A stretch of 64,000 bases of DNA, from positions 94,991,342 to 95,055,341 of the forward strand of contig OY986436.1 of NCBI GenBank assembly GCA_963920525.1. Reading direction: 5' to 3'. Position numbers and translations under genes: made by a program. Source of the stretch: Dichetophora obliterata. Lineage: Eukaryota > Arthropoda > Insecta > Diptera > Sciomyzidae. Positions 10,712 through 22,785 of this stretch are shown here, one piece after another; position 1 is the first letter of the stretch, and the number at the start of each line of letters is the position of its first letter. The notes beneath the pieces were generated by a model. It was not told where the DNA came from. It searched no databases and saw nothing but the letters and a program-made list of their open reading frames with translations.

Positions 10712-12577
10712 ATTGTATTAAAATTAAAATTTTAAAACAAAGGAAATTAAAGCTTTGACATCAATGGTCTTAAGCTAGATAAAAAAAAATTATACACAGA
10801 ACAGTTTAAGGTATTATTATATAAATGTTAAGCATTTTTTTTTAGACACCATCTTCTTGTTTTTCTGTGTTATGGGCAAATTAAGGTTAGAAAAGACTTT
10901 TCAAAATTAAATTTTTTGTTTTTATTATTTTTAACGTAGTACATTAAGCTGATCAACACGTCTTATTTTTCATTAGAGAGTTTTGTTCCGATTATTATTG
11001 TAAATATAACCTGATGATGAGAAGCACCGTTCTGATTTAATGCTAGTTGCAGAAATAGGTTTCTATCACGATTGCCTTCACCACAAAACAAAATTATTTC
11101 CTAAGTCAGAATATCTGACAATTTTTAAACACATGACGCTGACTTTCCGTTGTGGCAAAATCTTCTTAAACTTTACAAACTTCTTACTTTGCTCCAGTGA
11201 ATCACACTCATCGTCCTAACAATATTAAGGATGACAAAACCTTTACAATAAAAGGTTTTTCTAATTCTATATTCATATCTTAAGGCTATATAAGGCTTTC
11301 AAAATGGCGTTCAAAAATTACGTTTTTTCGCAATAACTTTAATTTGAAATACTGAAACATACACAAATTAGTCATTAAATGAAAGGTACTGAAATTTCAC
11401 GTCGTTTGGTATATATTACAAAAAAAATTTTTGTTGTTGATTTTAACAAATTTTTACTCATATTGTATTGATTACATTACCATTTCTTTTCCATACTTGT
11501 GTATGTGAATCCTTTTATAATTTAGTTAGTTACCTTTTTTTTGTAATTTATAGTTTTTTAATTAAAAATTCATTTTTAAAAAATGCACAATGTGTATACA
11601 CAAAACACAAAACAAAATGCACAAAACATCTTAAACTTTTTTAAAATTTTCAAATTAACTATTGTATATATTTTTTTATGATAAGCAATATAATTTAAAT
11701 ACGTTTTCTGAACTTTTTTCAAAATTTATAAAATTTATTTTTTTTTTTTGAAAAATCTATCCTAAAATGAAAATGATAAGTTTGCAAATGAATAGCTCTT
11801 TCAATATCTAATGGATTTACTCCATTTGAGTTTTATATAATACTTTATATAATTAAGACTGAAAATATGTCTTCTAATGTGTTTTTCACTAACTCTACGT
11901 ATATATATATATTTTTTCTTAAATACGCTTATAAATTATAAAATTTTCCCAAAAACCAGTACTAAATCAAATTTTTTAAAAATTTTTTTGCAACACAAAA
12001 CTTACGATTATAGCGTTCTTGAATGTGCCATTAGAAATTTTGTGTCAAAGTACATAAATTTTGCACAAAAAAATTAAAAATACTACAATATTCATTTCAA
12101 ATAAGGGTTTTCTTTAAAAAAACGATATTTCATGCTAATTTTAGGTTTTTTTTCTAGGCATGTAACAAAAAAAATATTTCATTTGAAATTGAAAGTTTTG
12201 ACTTTTGATGTAAATATTTCCGTTGTTTTTTGAATTTATTTCATTATTTCTTTTTTTCCTAAAAGCTTAATAAAATGACTTGACAAAAACTATTTCAATA
12301 GTACTTTTAGCTTAGCATTTATAATTTTTATTTTTTTCGCATTTTTGGCAACCTTTATTTTGTCACTTCATTCACTAACAGAAATTTACTCTGTTTTACA
12401 TAAAAAATAATTAATTGTTTTTGTCGTAAAAAACCAAGGCTCTCTGATTATTTCGGTAAAATTAAGTTTTAAAAAAATATTGTTTTTATATTTTTTAGAA
12501 TATAGGCATGCTTTCAAAATAATTTAAGAGAAAAGAAAAGAGAAAATTATTTGTTGTTATTCCATATTTGGTTGGTT
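10712..12577. other. 1.9 kb of AT-rich DNA, nothing recognised
   Basis: Long A and T runs and AT-only stretches; no repeat ends, structured RNA or credible coding frame seen on either strand. Confidence 0.4.
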
Positions 12578-12581
12578 GTAT

Positions 12582-13200
12582 TGTTATGTTGGACGCGCGA
12601 CTTTTACTTATACGCGGCCTACGCGTTTTACGCGAATTAAAAGTTATACGCGGTTTTTATAACAATACGCGTTTATTATTTTTGCCAGCGCTTAAGAGGG
12701 CTACTGGCCAGTTTTAAAAAAAAATTCTTTAGCGCCGTCACCCAAAGGTGTCTTCAGGCGCTTTAGAATTAAAATAAGGAGCAATCAGTTTAAAGCTCAA
12801 AACTTAAGCGATTTTATTTTTAGATTTTCTTCGGCTTATAAAGCTAAATAACAGTATTTCTTAGACTTAAAATAAATACAAAAATTAAATATATATCTAA
12901 CATAATATAATCGTATTTAAGTAGAACATTAGTTTATGTAGTCATTGTAATGTAGTTATGTAGTGTAGTTATGTAAACATAAAGTGCACTGACTTTTGAT
13001 GTGCAAGCGAGTAAGAATGTAAAAAATAGTTATGTGTTTGTTTTGTTTGTTTGCTACATAAATGTGCTTAGGCTACGTTTATAGAAATGTTTAGTTTGTA
13101 GAATAGATCTTTATGTGTTAAATGTTTATAAATAATTAGTGCACGAAATTAATGTATTTAAGTTGCAGTTATAGCAATGTTTAGATTGGAGTGCACCACA
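12582..13200 (-). repeat. Gypsy 3' LTR
   Basis: In element orientation the LTR begins TGTGGTGCACTCCA at 13200 and ends AACATAACA at 12582, the usual TG...CA. It aligns along its length with the 5' LTR at 25658-26650 apart from scattered substitutions, small indels and a MITE in the latter. The inner end carries a GC-rich TACGCGG/ACGCGT cluster in otherwise AT-rich sequence. Confidence 0.92.
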
Positions 13201-13213
13201 CCCCCATCCTTAA
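13201..13213 (-). other. Gypsy polypurine tract
   Basis: On the minus strand AAGGATGGGGG abuts the TGTGG start of the 3' LTR. This is the position and composition of the plus-strand primer of LTR retrotransposons. Confidence 0.8.
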
Positions 13214-13499
13214 GATAAAATTATTTGATTTAAAAAAATAATTTTTAAAATTATACAAGGCAAATGTTTTAATTTATTCAATTCAAATGTTTTAATAAAT
13301 TTCCAATTGGTAATTATATTACTTAAATATTTTAATTTTTATATTTCAATAAATTTTAATTTATTTTTTAACTAGTAATTATACAATTTAAATAAAAATA
13401 TAATTATAATTGGTAATTATACAATTCATATATTTTTGTTTATATATTAATTCCGATATGTTAACAAATTTTAATATATTTAATACAAAATTTCATTTC

Positions 13500-13620
13500 A
13501 ATTAAATCCATTTTTTCAATAAATTATTGTGGTATTCTTTTAATTTTCCATTTACATCTATTATTGTATTTACTCCATTTTTCTTAATTACAGTGTGTGG
13601 ACCATGATATGGTGATTGAT
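13500..13620 (-). pseudogene. Gypsy integrase C-terminal (GPY/F-type) remnant
   Basis: On the minus strand a short frame contains a YHGPHTVIKKNG motif followed by a strand-rich stretch ending YHNNLLKKW, the pattern of the C-terminal chromatin/DNA-binding domain of Gypsy integrases. It is separated from the integrase core by the RTE fragment at 13812-13981. Confidence 0.6.
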
Positions 13621-13811
13621 TCTTTCTTCTTTTCATTCTTTTTACATTATTTTGTTACCAACATTTATATTAAGTGGGTTTGAAATTTCATTATCTTTCT
13701 TTCGCTTCTCTTTAGCTATGTTTATCAATTCATATGCCTTTTTTAAAAAATATGCTAATCTAATTTTTATGCTAATCAGTATTGTAATTTTTAAATGTTT
13801 CTAATTGTTCA

Positions 13812-13981
13812 ACGCAGAAAAGGACGACCGCATCTTCGTTGGAAAGACCAAGTAGAGGACAACCTGACGCAGCTTGGAATTTCCAACTGGCGCCAGCAAG
13901 CGAAAGACAGAAATGGCTGGCGCAAATTCTTAGATGAGGCCAAGACCGACATACGGTTGTAGCGCCAACTAATTAAGTAAG
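13812..13981 (+). mobile_element. 5'-truncated RTE-type LINE fragment with 10-bp TSD
   Basis: The fragment encodes the last ~45 residues of the RTE frame (a GRPHLRWKDQVEDN block, NWRQQAKDRNGWRKF, then EAKTDIRL and stop) and ends in TAAG-type repeats. TAATTGTTCA is duplicated exactly at 13802-13811 and 13982-13991. Severe 5' truncation with a target duplication is the mark of target-primed reverse transcription. It disrupts the Gypsy integrase frame and so is younger than the Gypsy insertion. Confidence 0.9.
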
Positions 13982-14640
13982 TAATTGTTCATTTGGTAGG
14001 TTTGCCAATTTGCCAAAAATTAGTTCAAATGGACTATAGTTGGTATCGATATGAAGTGTCGTATTGTACGCAAATGTGAAGTACGGGATCTTACGGACCC
14101 ATTCGTCATCTTTGCAAAAATAAAGTAAAAATTCGTTTAGCACTCTGTGGTTCCTCTCTATAGAACCAAGAGTTTCGTGATGATACGGTGTGCTAAATAC
14201 TTGTTTTATGTTCAATTGGCTGCATATTTGCGACAACAACTCATTGGTAAACTTTGTACCCCTATCCGACATTATTGTTTTAAAATGACCATAAATCAAA
14301 ATTAAGTTTTCTATTAAAGTTTTGGCTACTGTTTTGGCGTCTTTCGTCTCCATAGGATATGCTATAACATATTTTGTTAATTCGCACTGCATGGTGAGTA
14401 TGTACCGGTAGTTATTTGTTAATCGTAGAGGAACTACAGTATCTATTGAAACTACTTTAAAACTAGTTCCTGGTGTGTCTGTCACAGTTAGTTGTTCTTT
14501 AGTATATCAAGTTTGTTTGTTAATTTTACATGTTTCGCAATTGTTTATGAAATTTTTAATCATTCAACTCATGTTTTTCCATATGTACCTCTCCTTATTT
14601 GTTTTCATTGAAATGGGTTTTTACGGGTGGGCTTCAAACC
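13973..14640 (-). pseudogene. Gypsy integrase catalytic core, second half of split integrase
   Basis: The longest open part (14485-13973) holds the DDE integrase core: first Asp in a VSIDTVVPL block, second Asp in TIMSDRGTKFTNELL, and Glu in GSIERNHRVLNEFL, with 35 residues or so between the last two, as in retroviral-type integrases. Upstream, 14490-14640 still shows an IKNFINNCETCKINKQT zinc-finger half but with stops and frame changes. The N-terminal HHCC start lies at 16557-16835, beyond inserted elements. The core itself has kept all three acidic residues. Confidence 0.85.
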
Positions 14641-14665
14641 CGACGCAAAACCTATTTTAAGCCTA

Positions 14666-15593
14666 CACAGAGAAAACAACATTTTCAAAAGTAGCAGAAA
14701 CGTGCCACTTTTAAAATGTTTAACCCAGATTTTGCACTTCTAACGTTTATTTTAATTTTAAGAACGAACATTTTAAAAAGAAATAGTAAAACGTTGATAT
14801 TCATTTTAAAAACGAAAATTTTAAAACTACATTCTAAAATGTTCATTTGATTTTTTACAATGGACATTTTTAAATCCATTAGTAAAACGTTTATTTTCAT
14901 TTTAAAAACGAACATTTTAGAACTAGATTCTAAAAATCTAGTTAAAATGTAATATTATAACGATTTTTTCAATTTAAAACGAAAATTTTCATTATTTCCC
15001 ATTAATTTAAAACATTTTCAAAAATTCCCATTTTTATTATATAAAAAGCGTTTTATTGGTTTTCAAAATTTTAGTTTTATTTCAATTATTTTATCATCCA
15101 CAATGTCCCACTTCGTTCAAATATGTTAGATGATGATACAGTATCCCAGTGTCTATAAAAAAATAGCATTAATTTTAATCCAGATATTATTAAATCCTGA
15201 ACAAATATCAAATACATAAATCAATAAAACATATGTAACAAACAATTCGTTCTTAACAAGTGTTTTTTAACAAAGTATGTAAAACAAAAATTTATATAAT
15301 CTTTTTGTTATGTCATGTTAAAACGTTCGTAGTTGTTTTAAAAATGTTTCGTTTTACTTTTCTATTTAAAAATTTGCGTTTTCAACTTTGTATGGCGTAA
15401 AATGTTTTTTAAAATATTCATTTTGCCCTACTATATCATAGTAAAAGATTCTTAGTTGTTTTGAACGTTTCGTTTTACTTTTCCATTTAAAAATGTGTGT
15501 TTTCATTTTTGTATGGCGTAAAATGTTGTTGAAAATATTCATTTTACTAAACGTTTTTAAAATATGCGGTTTTGATTTTTTGTTTTCTCAGCG
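14666..15593. mobile_element. TA-flanked 928-bp non-autonomous element
   Basis: CACAGAGAAAACAAC starts after TA (14664-14665) and the inverse, TTGTTTTCTCAGCG, ends before TA (15594-15595). The inside is unusual: a series of degenerate units built from AAAACG, CATTTTAAAA and TTTTAAAATG, oriented one way in the left half and the other way in the right half, so the whole element is loosely palindromic. No transposase. TA duplication suggests mobilisation by a Tc1/mariner-type transposase. Confidence 0.6.
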
Positions 15594-15595
15594 TA

Positions 15596-15784
15596 GGGAG
15601 GCCCACCGCTCAGATTAGCCGCCAAACTAACGGCTGTCAGTTTTGACGTTGCCCAGGAAACACCACGTGGAGGTTTGAGTCGACTTAAGGCAACTTCACA
15701 AAGATTATGCTGGCCTCGCCAGGTTGAGACAGTCAGACATGTTACATTGTTAGGGATCGCCCCCAGTTTCCCTAAGTTTCCATA
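15596..15784 (+). other. Unassigned GC-richer segment joined to an RTE copy
   Basis: This ~190-bp block is clearly richer in G and C than its surroundings and has no counterpart in the other RTE copies of the window, all of which lack the 5' end. It may be RTE 5' untranslated sequence fused to the 3' half by internal deletion, or part of another insertion. Confidence 0.35.
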
Positions 15785-16538
15785 TTAGAAAGAGAGTCAA
15801 GTCGAATGGGTCTGGCAGTGAATGCAGATAAGACTAAATACTTGGTGTCAACAAAAAAACAGTCCCAGCGTCTTGGAACCCACGTTACCGTTGACAATAC
15901 CTTATTCGAGGTTGTGAAGGACTTCGTTTATCTGGGATCCAGCATAAACTCAACCAACGGCATCAGCATTGAGATCAAACGAAGAATAACTACTGCCAAC
16001 AGGTGTTACTTTGGGCTCAGTAGGCAATTGAGAAGCAGAGCCCTCTCTCGACGAACGAAAATCACGCTCTATAAATCGCTCATCATGCCCGTCCTACTTT
16101 ATGCATCACAAACCTGGACGCTGAGCAGTTTAGATGAAAAGACTTTAGGAGCATTCGAGAGAAAGATTCTTCGTAAGATCTATAGACCAATCTGCGTCAA
16201 TGGCGAGTACCGAATACGGTGGAATGATGAATAGTATGAGCTGTACGCTGACATCGGCATAGTCAAGCGCATTAAAATCGAGCGGCTTCGCTGGCTTGGT
16301 CATGTTCAGCGCATGAAAGACGATGCTCTAGTGAAGAAAACATTCGATTCGGTACCCAGCAGCGGTCAACGCAGAAGAGGACGACCGCATCTTCGTTGGA
16401 AAGACCAAGCAGAGGACAACCTGACGAAGCTTGGAATTTCCAACTGGCGCCAGCAAGCGAAGGACAAATGGCTGGCACTAATTCTTAGATGAGGCCAAGA
16501 CCGACATACGGTTGTAGCGCCAACTAAGTAAGTAAGTA
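15785..16538 (+). mobile_element. RTE-type LINE copy, 5'-deleted
   Basis: From ATTAGAAAGAGAGTCAAG onward it matches the minus-strand RTE copy ending at 55173. The open frame 15806-16234 covers the RT thumb and beyond: an ADKTKY block, FVYLGSSINSTNG, a basic ANRCYFGLSRQLRSR stretch and PVLLYASQTW. A stop follows, then the C-terminal part (WLGHVQRM, then GRPHLRWKDQ, then NWRQQAK) continues to about 16510 and the tail is CTAAGTAAGTAAGTA. It separates the N-terminal and catalytic parts of the Gypsy integrase. Confidence 0.82.
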
Positions 16539-16556
16539 GTAACTTCTGTTTTATTC

Positions 16557-17144
16557 TTAAAATCGTTTTCTAACTCCCATATGACCTCCATGGGTCGAAT
16601 TATGGTACTCTTCAATTATTCTTTTCTGGTTTTCTATCTCTACTACTATATTTGGTTCTCTATAAATGAGTATTTTTACTATGTTTTCACTAATCTTTAA
16701 ATTATTATAAACTCTTTTAAAATTTTCCATGGCCATGGTTTTAAATATATCATCATTAATATTCAATGCTAATTCTTCAATCCCTAGTTTTTGCATCTTC
16801 GAAATCAGTTTCTCCAAAGTCATCTGTGTGAACATCGGATTGTCACTGCATCATACAAAAACCTGATTGTCTTCTATGTCTATCTGAGTACCCTTAAAAT
16901 CTTTTTCTGTTATAAATTTTAGTTTTCTTATTTTGTTTACGTCCGATAGTGAAGTGCATTCCCACACAAAAAGGTGATCAATCTTCCTGCCTGGAATACG
17001 TTCTAAATTGTTACTGGTTGAGTTTTTTGTATGCTTATTTTTATCCATACTTCTCGTTATTGCTAGTATTTTTGTATTTTCGTTTTCTAAAACTGTTGGA
17101 ATCATCGCTTTAAGCGAATCGCTATTTATAATGATTCTAGACAA
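16557..17144 (-). pseudogene. Gypsy integrase N-terminus and RNase H-integrase linker
   Basis: 16835-16557 ends in EEYHNSTHGGHMGVRKRF, the His-rich half of the HHCC zinc-binding domain at the start of Gypsy integrases; the Cys half is found beyond the inserted RTE and MITE, at about 14540. 17144-16851 is the linker from RNase H, with a tether-like NADALSRI region just upstream of it in the frame joining 17217. Both frames are separated by short frame breaks, so the polyprotein is dead. Confidence 0.7.
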
Positions 17145-17216
17145 AGCGTCCGCATTGGTATTAGCTTTGCCTGTTTTGTATTTAATCTCGAAATCATAGT
17201 CGTATAGGTCTGCGTG

Positions 17217-18527
17217 TCATTTTAGACGATGGGTTTTTTTATATGAAAAGAGAGACACCAATGGTCTGTGGTCTGTGACAACTGAAAATCTGCGACCATA
17301 AAGATATGGCCTGAAAAAATTTATCGCCCAGTGTATGGCCAATAATTCTTTTTCTAAAATTGGTTTGTTTGAATCGTGCTTTTCGAGTGATTTGCTCGCG
17401 TAAGAAATGGGTAAATCTGATCCGATCTCACCTTGCGACAATACTGCACCTATGGCATAATTTGAGGCGTCAGTAGTTAGCACGAACGGTTTATCGAAAT
17501 CAGGGTATTGAAGTATTGGGGGATTAAGTAATTTAGATTTTAAAGTTTTGAATGCTTGATGACATGCGTCATTCCATTCAAATTGTGTATTTTTCTTCAG
17601 CAATGCATTTAAATTTTTGGCTATATCAGCAGGTTTTGGTATAAAACGCCTATAATAATTGGCAAAGGCCACAAATCTCCTTACTTCATCCGAGTTTGTT
17701 GGGACTGGGTAGTTTCTTATTACTTTATTCTTTGCTGGGTCCGTTCTTATACCTTCGTTTGTTATCAAATGCCCAAGATAAACAACTTCAGGTTTCAAAA
17801 TTAAACATTTATCTGGATTTAACTTCAAGTTAAATTTTCTCATCCTATTAAAAACTTTTGCCAAACTTTCATTATGGTGCTGTAGGCTGCACCCAAATAC
17901 AATTATATCATCCACGTACAAGAAAGCTTCTGTGTCTAACCCGGTCAATGCTATCGTCAACATACGTTGAAAGCTATTAGACGAAATTTTGAGTCCGAAT
18001 GGTAAGTGGGTAAATTGAAAATGTCCGTTTCCTGTTGAAAATGAGGTAAGTAGTCGCGAGTCTTCGTCTAAGTCTATCTGGTGGAACGAGCTGGTCATGT
18101 CCAATGTCGAAAAGTACTTAGCTCTTCCTAGTCTGTCCAGTACATCTTCAATTTTGGTCAGGGGAAATTTATCACTCACGATTTTTTCATTTAGCTTTCT
18201 AAAATCGACGACTAGTCTCCATTTTTTTGTGTCGTCTGCTGATTTTTTTGGGACCACGAGTAGTGGGGAATTGTAAGGACTAATTGAGTGTTCAATGATA
18301 TTGTCCTGTAATAGTTGGTCAACCTGTTCATTTATTTCAGTCATTTGTGTTTGTAGTAGTCGGTAATTTTTGATGTAAACCGGGGTTGAATCTGTTGTTT
18401 GTATTTGTTGTTTATAAAAATTATTTACGCTTAAATGTTCTCCAGGGAGATGAAAAATATTTTGGTATTCTGCGATGATATCTATTTTCGATTTTCTGAC
18501 TTCTAATCCATTGCATCCAACATCCAA
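17217..18527 (-). pseudogene. Gypsy reverse transcriptase and RNase H
   Basis: A 436-codon open frame. RT: LVVPKK and WRLVVDFRKLNE near residues 90-110, FPLTKIEDVLDRLG and FSTLDM (first Asp) near 125-145, FTHLPFGL near 175, and the catalytic YVDD near 205. Thumb/connection: YLGHLIT and a PAN..VRRFVAFANYYRRFI stretch. RNase H starts at about 345 with TTDASNYAIGAVLSQ, then LEKELLAI and VTDHRPL at about 425. The residues needed for polymerase activity are kept, but the frame is cut from gag and integrase. The family layout (fingers to RNase H) is that of Gypsy elements. Confidence 0.92.
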
Positions 18528-18849
18528 ATTGTTTATTTTCTTTGCATTAAAAAATATTGAATTTATGTAATGGTTTAGTTTTCACCTTAAAGTTTTTTAT
18601 TTTTATTTCTTCATTGGTTGTATTCAACAACTTAACGTGCGCTACTCCATTCGCGGATATAATACTATTTCATAAAAATACTCCCTCACTAATTTCTTCA
18701 TTAAGAATTATGCTATCTTCTTTAACTTTGATATCGATCGGGACTACCGCTTCTGTTCGTGCAGGTAACGTAACATTATAAAAATCCTTTAAAACTATCG
18801 GTAATATTATTTCTTTTTTATTTATCATAAATGAACTGTACATGTATCG

Positions 18850-19130
18850 TAGTCTATTTTTGGCATATACCTCCTCATCATGTCTCGCCCTATTATTCCA
18901 TCTGTTGCTATAGGAAAATCATTTTCAACTATTTGAAAATTATGTTGAAATTCTTCATTCTCAATATAAAATTTTAAATTTGATATGTCAATCCATTCTA
19001 TAGTTTCGTTCGTTATGCCTGTTATCTTTGTAATATATCTTGTGTTTAAATTGTTAGTATTTCCAACTTTGCAAAAGGAAATATCTATTTGAATTTTTAC
19101 ATTTTAAAATGATAAAATTAGATAAATTTT
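18850..19130 (-). pseudogene. Gypsy protease region, decayed
   Basis: Between gag and RT a region with several frames still shows an ATDGIIGRDMM-type block, the C-terminal signature of retroviral-type aspartic proteases (the ILGRD motif). The N-terminal DTG active site was not found in a clean frame. Called from position and this motif only. Confidence 0.5.
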
Positions 19131-19177
19131 TTGAAAGTTGTAATATTTATTTTGGCCTCTGCGTGTAACAGATCCTG

Positions 19178-19573
19178 CTACCCGGTAATTGCCGTTTCCC
19201 TGCACATTGTAATTAAAATTATTATTATTATTCCTGCTAAAATTTCTGTTTGTGTTATTATTGTATGGAAAACTATTGTTATTTTCAAAGTTATTATTGT
19301 TTGGAAAGTTTCTGTTTCAGTTAAAGCCTTGATTTGAATTATTACTATTGATTCTAAAATTGTTGCTATTGTTATTATACCTGTAATTGCTGTTTGAATA
19401 GCTATTCTGATAATTTCTCTGATCATTATTAAAATTATTGTTATATCTCTGTTCTCTAAAATTCTTTCTAATTTGGAAAATATTATTTCTATTGGCCTTT
19501 AAATTTTCTTCTACCGCCATACACCTATCAACAGCTTCACCAAAAATTTTAGGTGGATTTGCTAGTAATATAT
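19178..19573 (-). pseudogene. Gypsy gag, C-terminal part
   Basis: The minus-strand frame starts in an ANPPKIFGEAVDRC segment and runs into an extremely Asn-, Tyr- and Ser-rich tail (19520-19317), then shifts frame. Such low-complexity, basic/polar C-termini replace zinc knuckles in some insect Gypsy gag proteins. The LINE at 19580-23831 separates it from the N-terminal part at 23838-24431, with the target duplication in phase. Confidence 0.7.
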
Positions 19574-19576
19574 TTC

Positions 19577-19607
<31 letters not shown>

Positions 19608-19831
19608 AAGAAACAAGCATGAGTACACTAAGAGCAAACTCTTTTATAGTACAATATAAGTTAATAATAAAAGGAAATAATAACAACTCAAAAAATTAAT
19701 TAAAAATAATTATATACACAATTTTTGAAACAACAAGTAACTTAAAGTAATTTATGCCATAATTAAATTAAAAGATTTTACTAGAGAGTAAAGAAAAGTA
19801 AGAGCGGAAAAAGGAGTAAAGAAGAAGTAAT

Positions 19832-21719
19832 CTAATGAGCAGAAAAGAAGGAAAAGACTGATTGCCTAAAAGCTACTCTCCCACTGGTCTCCCTAAGCCT
19901 ACGTGGTAGAGCATTCCACAACCTAATGGCGTTGATGAAGAACAGGTGGGACGTGTTTAGGGAATAATGCCTCGGAACTATCATGACATGGCTTCTTCTA
20001 GACATACCAAACTGGAGTTTATCATACAAATACCCAGGTGTTTTATCATAGATTAACCTATGTAGGATATGCAGTTTCTCGCCTTAAGATAATCAACTAT
20101 ACTACAACCAAGTATTGCATTTCGGAAACTAGAAAGACGATCATATTTTAGAAGACCATAAACATACCGCGTAGCATAATTAAACGCAATCTGAAGTTTT
20201 AGTTGGGACGAAGAATCCAGTTTACTATACACTATTTCAGAAAAAGTTATAACAGGCAAGATAAGTTGAATTACCAACTTACGCCTAATCTCAATTGGAG
20301 TTACACTGGCTGACAATCTTAAGTTACGCAAAACATAATACACTTTACTTACTACACTATTTACGTGGTCAACACATGACAGGGAAGAATTTAAATGGAA
20401 GCCAAGATTCACAACTTTAGACACAACAGTGAGCTTATTGGCTCCGATAAACAAATCAGGAACATCATTTAAACAAGACTTAACCTTACAGACAGGAAGA
20501 ACATATGATTTGGAAGAATTAAGTATAAGATCGTTTTTTGTAGCCCATTCATTTACATTATTAAGGTCTTCATTCAACCTGCAACCAAGGTCATCGATAA
20601 GGCCAGTTCTACGAGAAAGATATAACTGAACATCATCAGCGTATGCATGAATAGCAGCATGATTACAAACGGAAAAAATATCATTTAAAAACATGGAAAA
20701 CAGAAGTGGGCCAAGTATAGAACCCTGAGGAACACCACTTAAAACTGGTTTGTACCCCGACGATAATTGGCCAATTTGAACTTTTTGACACCTATTGCAC
20801 AAGTAGCTGGACATTAAATTAACGGCACTCTCACAGAAACCAAACAATGTCTTAAGCTTATGACACAAAATTTGATGATTTACCTTATCAAACGCTTTCG
20901 AAAAATCTAACAAGCACAAAAGCGTCATAGACCCATCATCATATTGTGGCCGTATATCATCAATTATCTTAACAACCGCAGACGAACAACTATGCCCAGC
21001 ACGAAAACCAGATTGAAACGGAGATAATAAGTTATTATTAACTAAGTGGTGTGTAATTTGCTGAGCCATTAGTTTTTCACAAATTTTTGCTAGCGGTGAA
21101 AGGATGCTTATAGGCCTAAAATCATTAGCACAAGATGGATTCTGCTTTTTTGCTATAGGAAGAACAATGGCGACTTTCCATAAGTCAGGGAACGATGACG
21201 ACATGAAACATGAGTTAATGATGTGAGTTAGAGGGCTAATAATGTGGGGCAATAAGATTTTTATAAATTTTATGGGAATACCATCAGCACCTATTGCATT
21301 TGATTTGATTTGCGACACACATTTACCTACATCAAACTCAACCACCGGTGAGAAATGAAAGGATTGGCACAGTAAAGGACTTGACAAGGGCAAAGAATTA
21401 CTATTTGCAGAAGCTGAAGCAGCATTATTAGTAAAAAAGAGTTTAAAACCTCAGGGTCTAGTCGACTATCAACTTTATTTTTGTTGCATATCCCAAGGCT
21501 TTTGATATTGTTCCAAAGCACTTTACTTGGAAGAGAGAGCTTAAGTTTGTTCGAGTAAAAACGCGTTTTAGCTTGTCGAGTTACGAGGACTGTTTCATTC
21601 CTCGCCATTCTATAGGCTTCCCAGTTCAGTTCTGAAGGGTTTAGCCGCCAAGTTTTCCGTAACTTGTTTCTTTTCTTAATAAGAGACAAGACATGTTGGG
21701 AAAACCAGGGACACGACAC
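19832..21719 (-). pseudogene. LINE ORF2, reverse transcriptase half (three frame breaks)
   Basis: 21719-21327 is the endonuclease-RT linker with a basic KKRNKLRKTWR stretch. 21393-20053 is the RT: GADGIPIKFIK, VLPIAKK, NDFRPISILSPLAK, then DFSKAFDKVNH (catalytic Asp), SGVPQGSILGPLLF and the YADD box near residue 255. 20029-19832 is the C-terminal domain (VPRHYSLNTSHLFFINAIRLWN). Frame changes near 21700, 21400 and 20040 break the protein although the RT core is open for 446 codons. Confidence 0.88.
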
Positions 21720-22668
21720 ATTTTTTTATTCTACAATTACGTACAGGAACATGTTTGTCAAACAGAAATTTAATGGGTACTAAAAAGGAATTAAGCTTAT
21801 TATTAATATTGTGTTGAAGCCAACAGTCATTAAAAGATAACAAGGACACATCACGGAAAAGAGATGGATAATTTATATTTTTAAAATCACGATAAGATAA
21901 AGTACATGGGATAACTAAATGAGACAAATTAACATTTAACGTGCAAAAAATCAAATCGTGATCAGAGACAAAGCACAATTGATTGAAAAAAGAAACAGCA
22001 GAAGGATCAGAAACAATAAAAAAGTCAAGAAGACTGGGAGAGGTGTTGATGGAAAAGTGAGTGGGTATAGAATCATTTACAACAGACAACCCTAACGAAG
22101 ATAAGTTGTTATACAATATTTGCTTAGGTAGTTCGTTAGATATGAGATTTATGTTAAAATCACCACACAGTAAAATAACGTCATAATCAACAATACTATT
22201 TGATAATACAGAAAACAATGGCTCAACAGAGAAACATTTATTAGGATTATACACACACGATACAAGAATTTTATTGTTGTTGTCTGATAAACATATATTA
22301 ATAAATTCAATACCTGATCCGCTAGAACGACTGACAACATTAGCATTAAGACTATTTTTACAATATATAGCAACTCCCCCACCCTTTTTGTCATACCGGT
22401 CGTTTCTAAAGAGATTATACCCAAGAATGCTGCAAGAAACATCACTAATTTCACTACAAAACCAAGTTTCCGAAATGCAAATAATGTCAACTAAGGAGTT
22501 ATCAAATATATACCTGATATAGTCCAGTTTAGCCATGTTCAAGCTGCGAGCATTAAAGTGAACGACATTAAGTCCACTGCGTTGCTTGCATAAAACCTGA
22601 ATTACAATTTTTTGGTTTTCATCAACGCCAGAAGGCGTTAAGCTAGAGTTGGGCAAAAGAAGAATCAA
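21676..22668 (-). pseudogene. LINE ORF2, apurinic-type endonuclease half
   Basis: 330 codons with the order of APE endonucleases: VVHFNARSL (Asn), ICISETW (Glu), GGGVAIYCK, LLCGDFNINL (Asp and Asn) and CFVSDHDLIF (Ser-Asp-His) near residue 240. All these catalytic residues are present. The frame ends in a shift into the RT half. The likely true start is near the ATG at 22668, about 120 bp after the end of ORF1. Confidence 0.88.
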
Positions 22669-22785
22669 AGAGAGAATATATTTTAGGCAAGAAAGATAAT
22701 AGTGAGATTAGAAAGGAATGGCTTAAAATAAACTAATAGAAATGTAACAATAAACATTGATTTTAACAGAAGTGAGCATGAGTAT

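Noticed and set aside
13616..13804. 62-codon plus-strand frame before the RTE fragment
   Set aside because: It is the antisense of the Gypsy integrase C-terminal region.
12582..13972. An env gene between integrase and 3' LTR of the Gypsy element
   Set aside because: Only the integrase C-terminal remnant, an RTE fragment and AT-rich sequence lie there; no signal peptide or membrane-segment frame is present.
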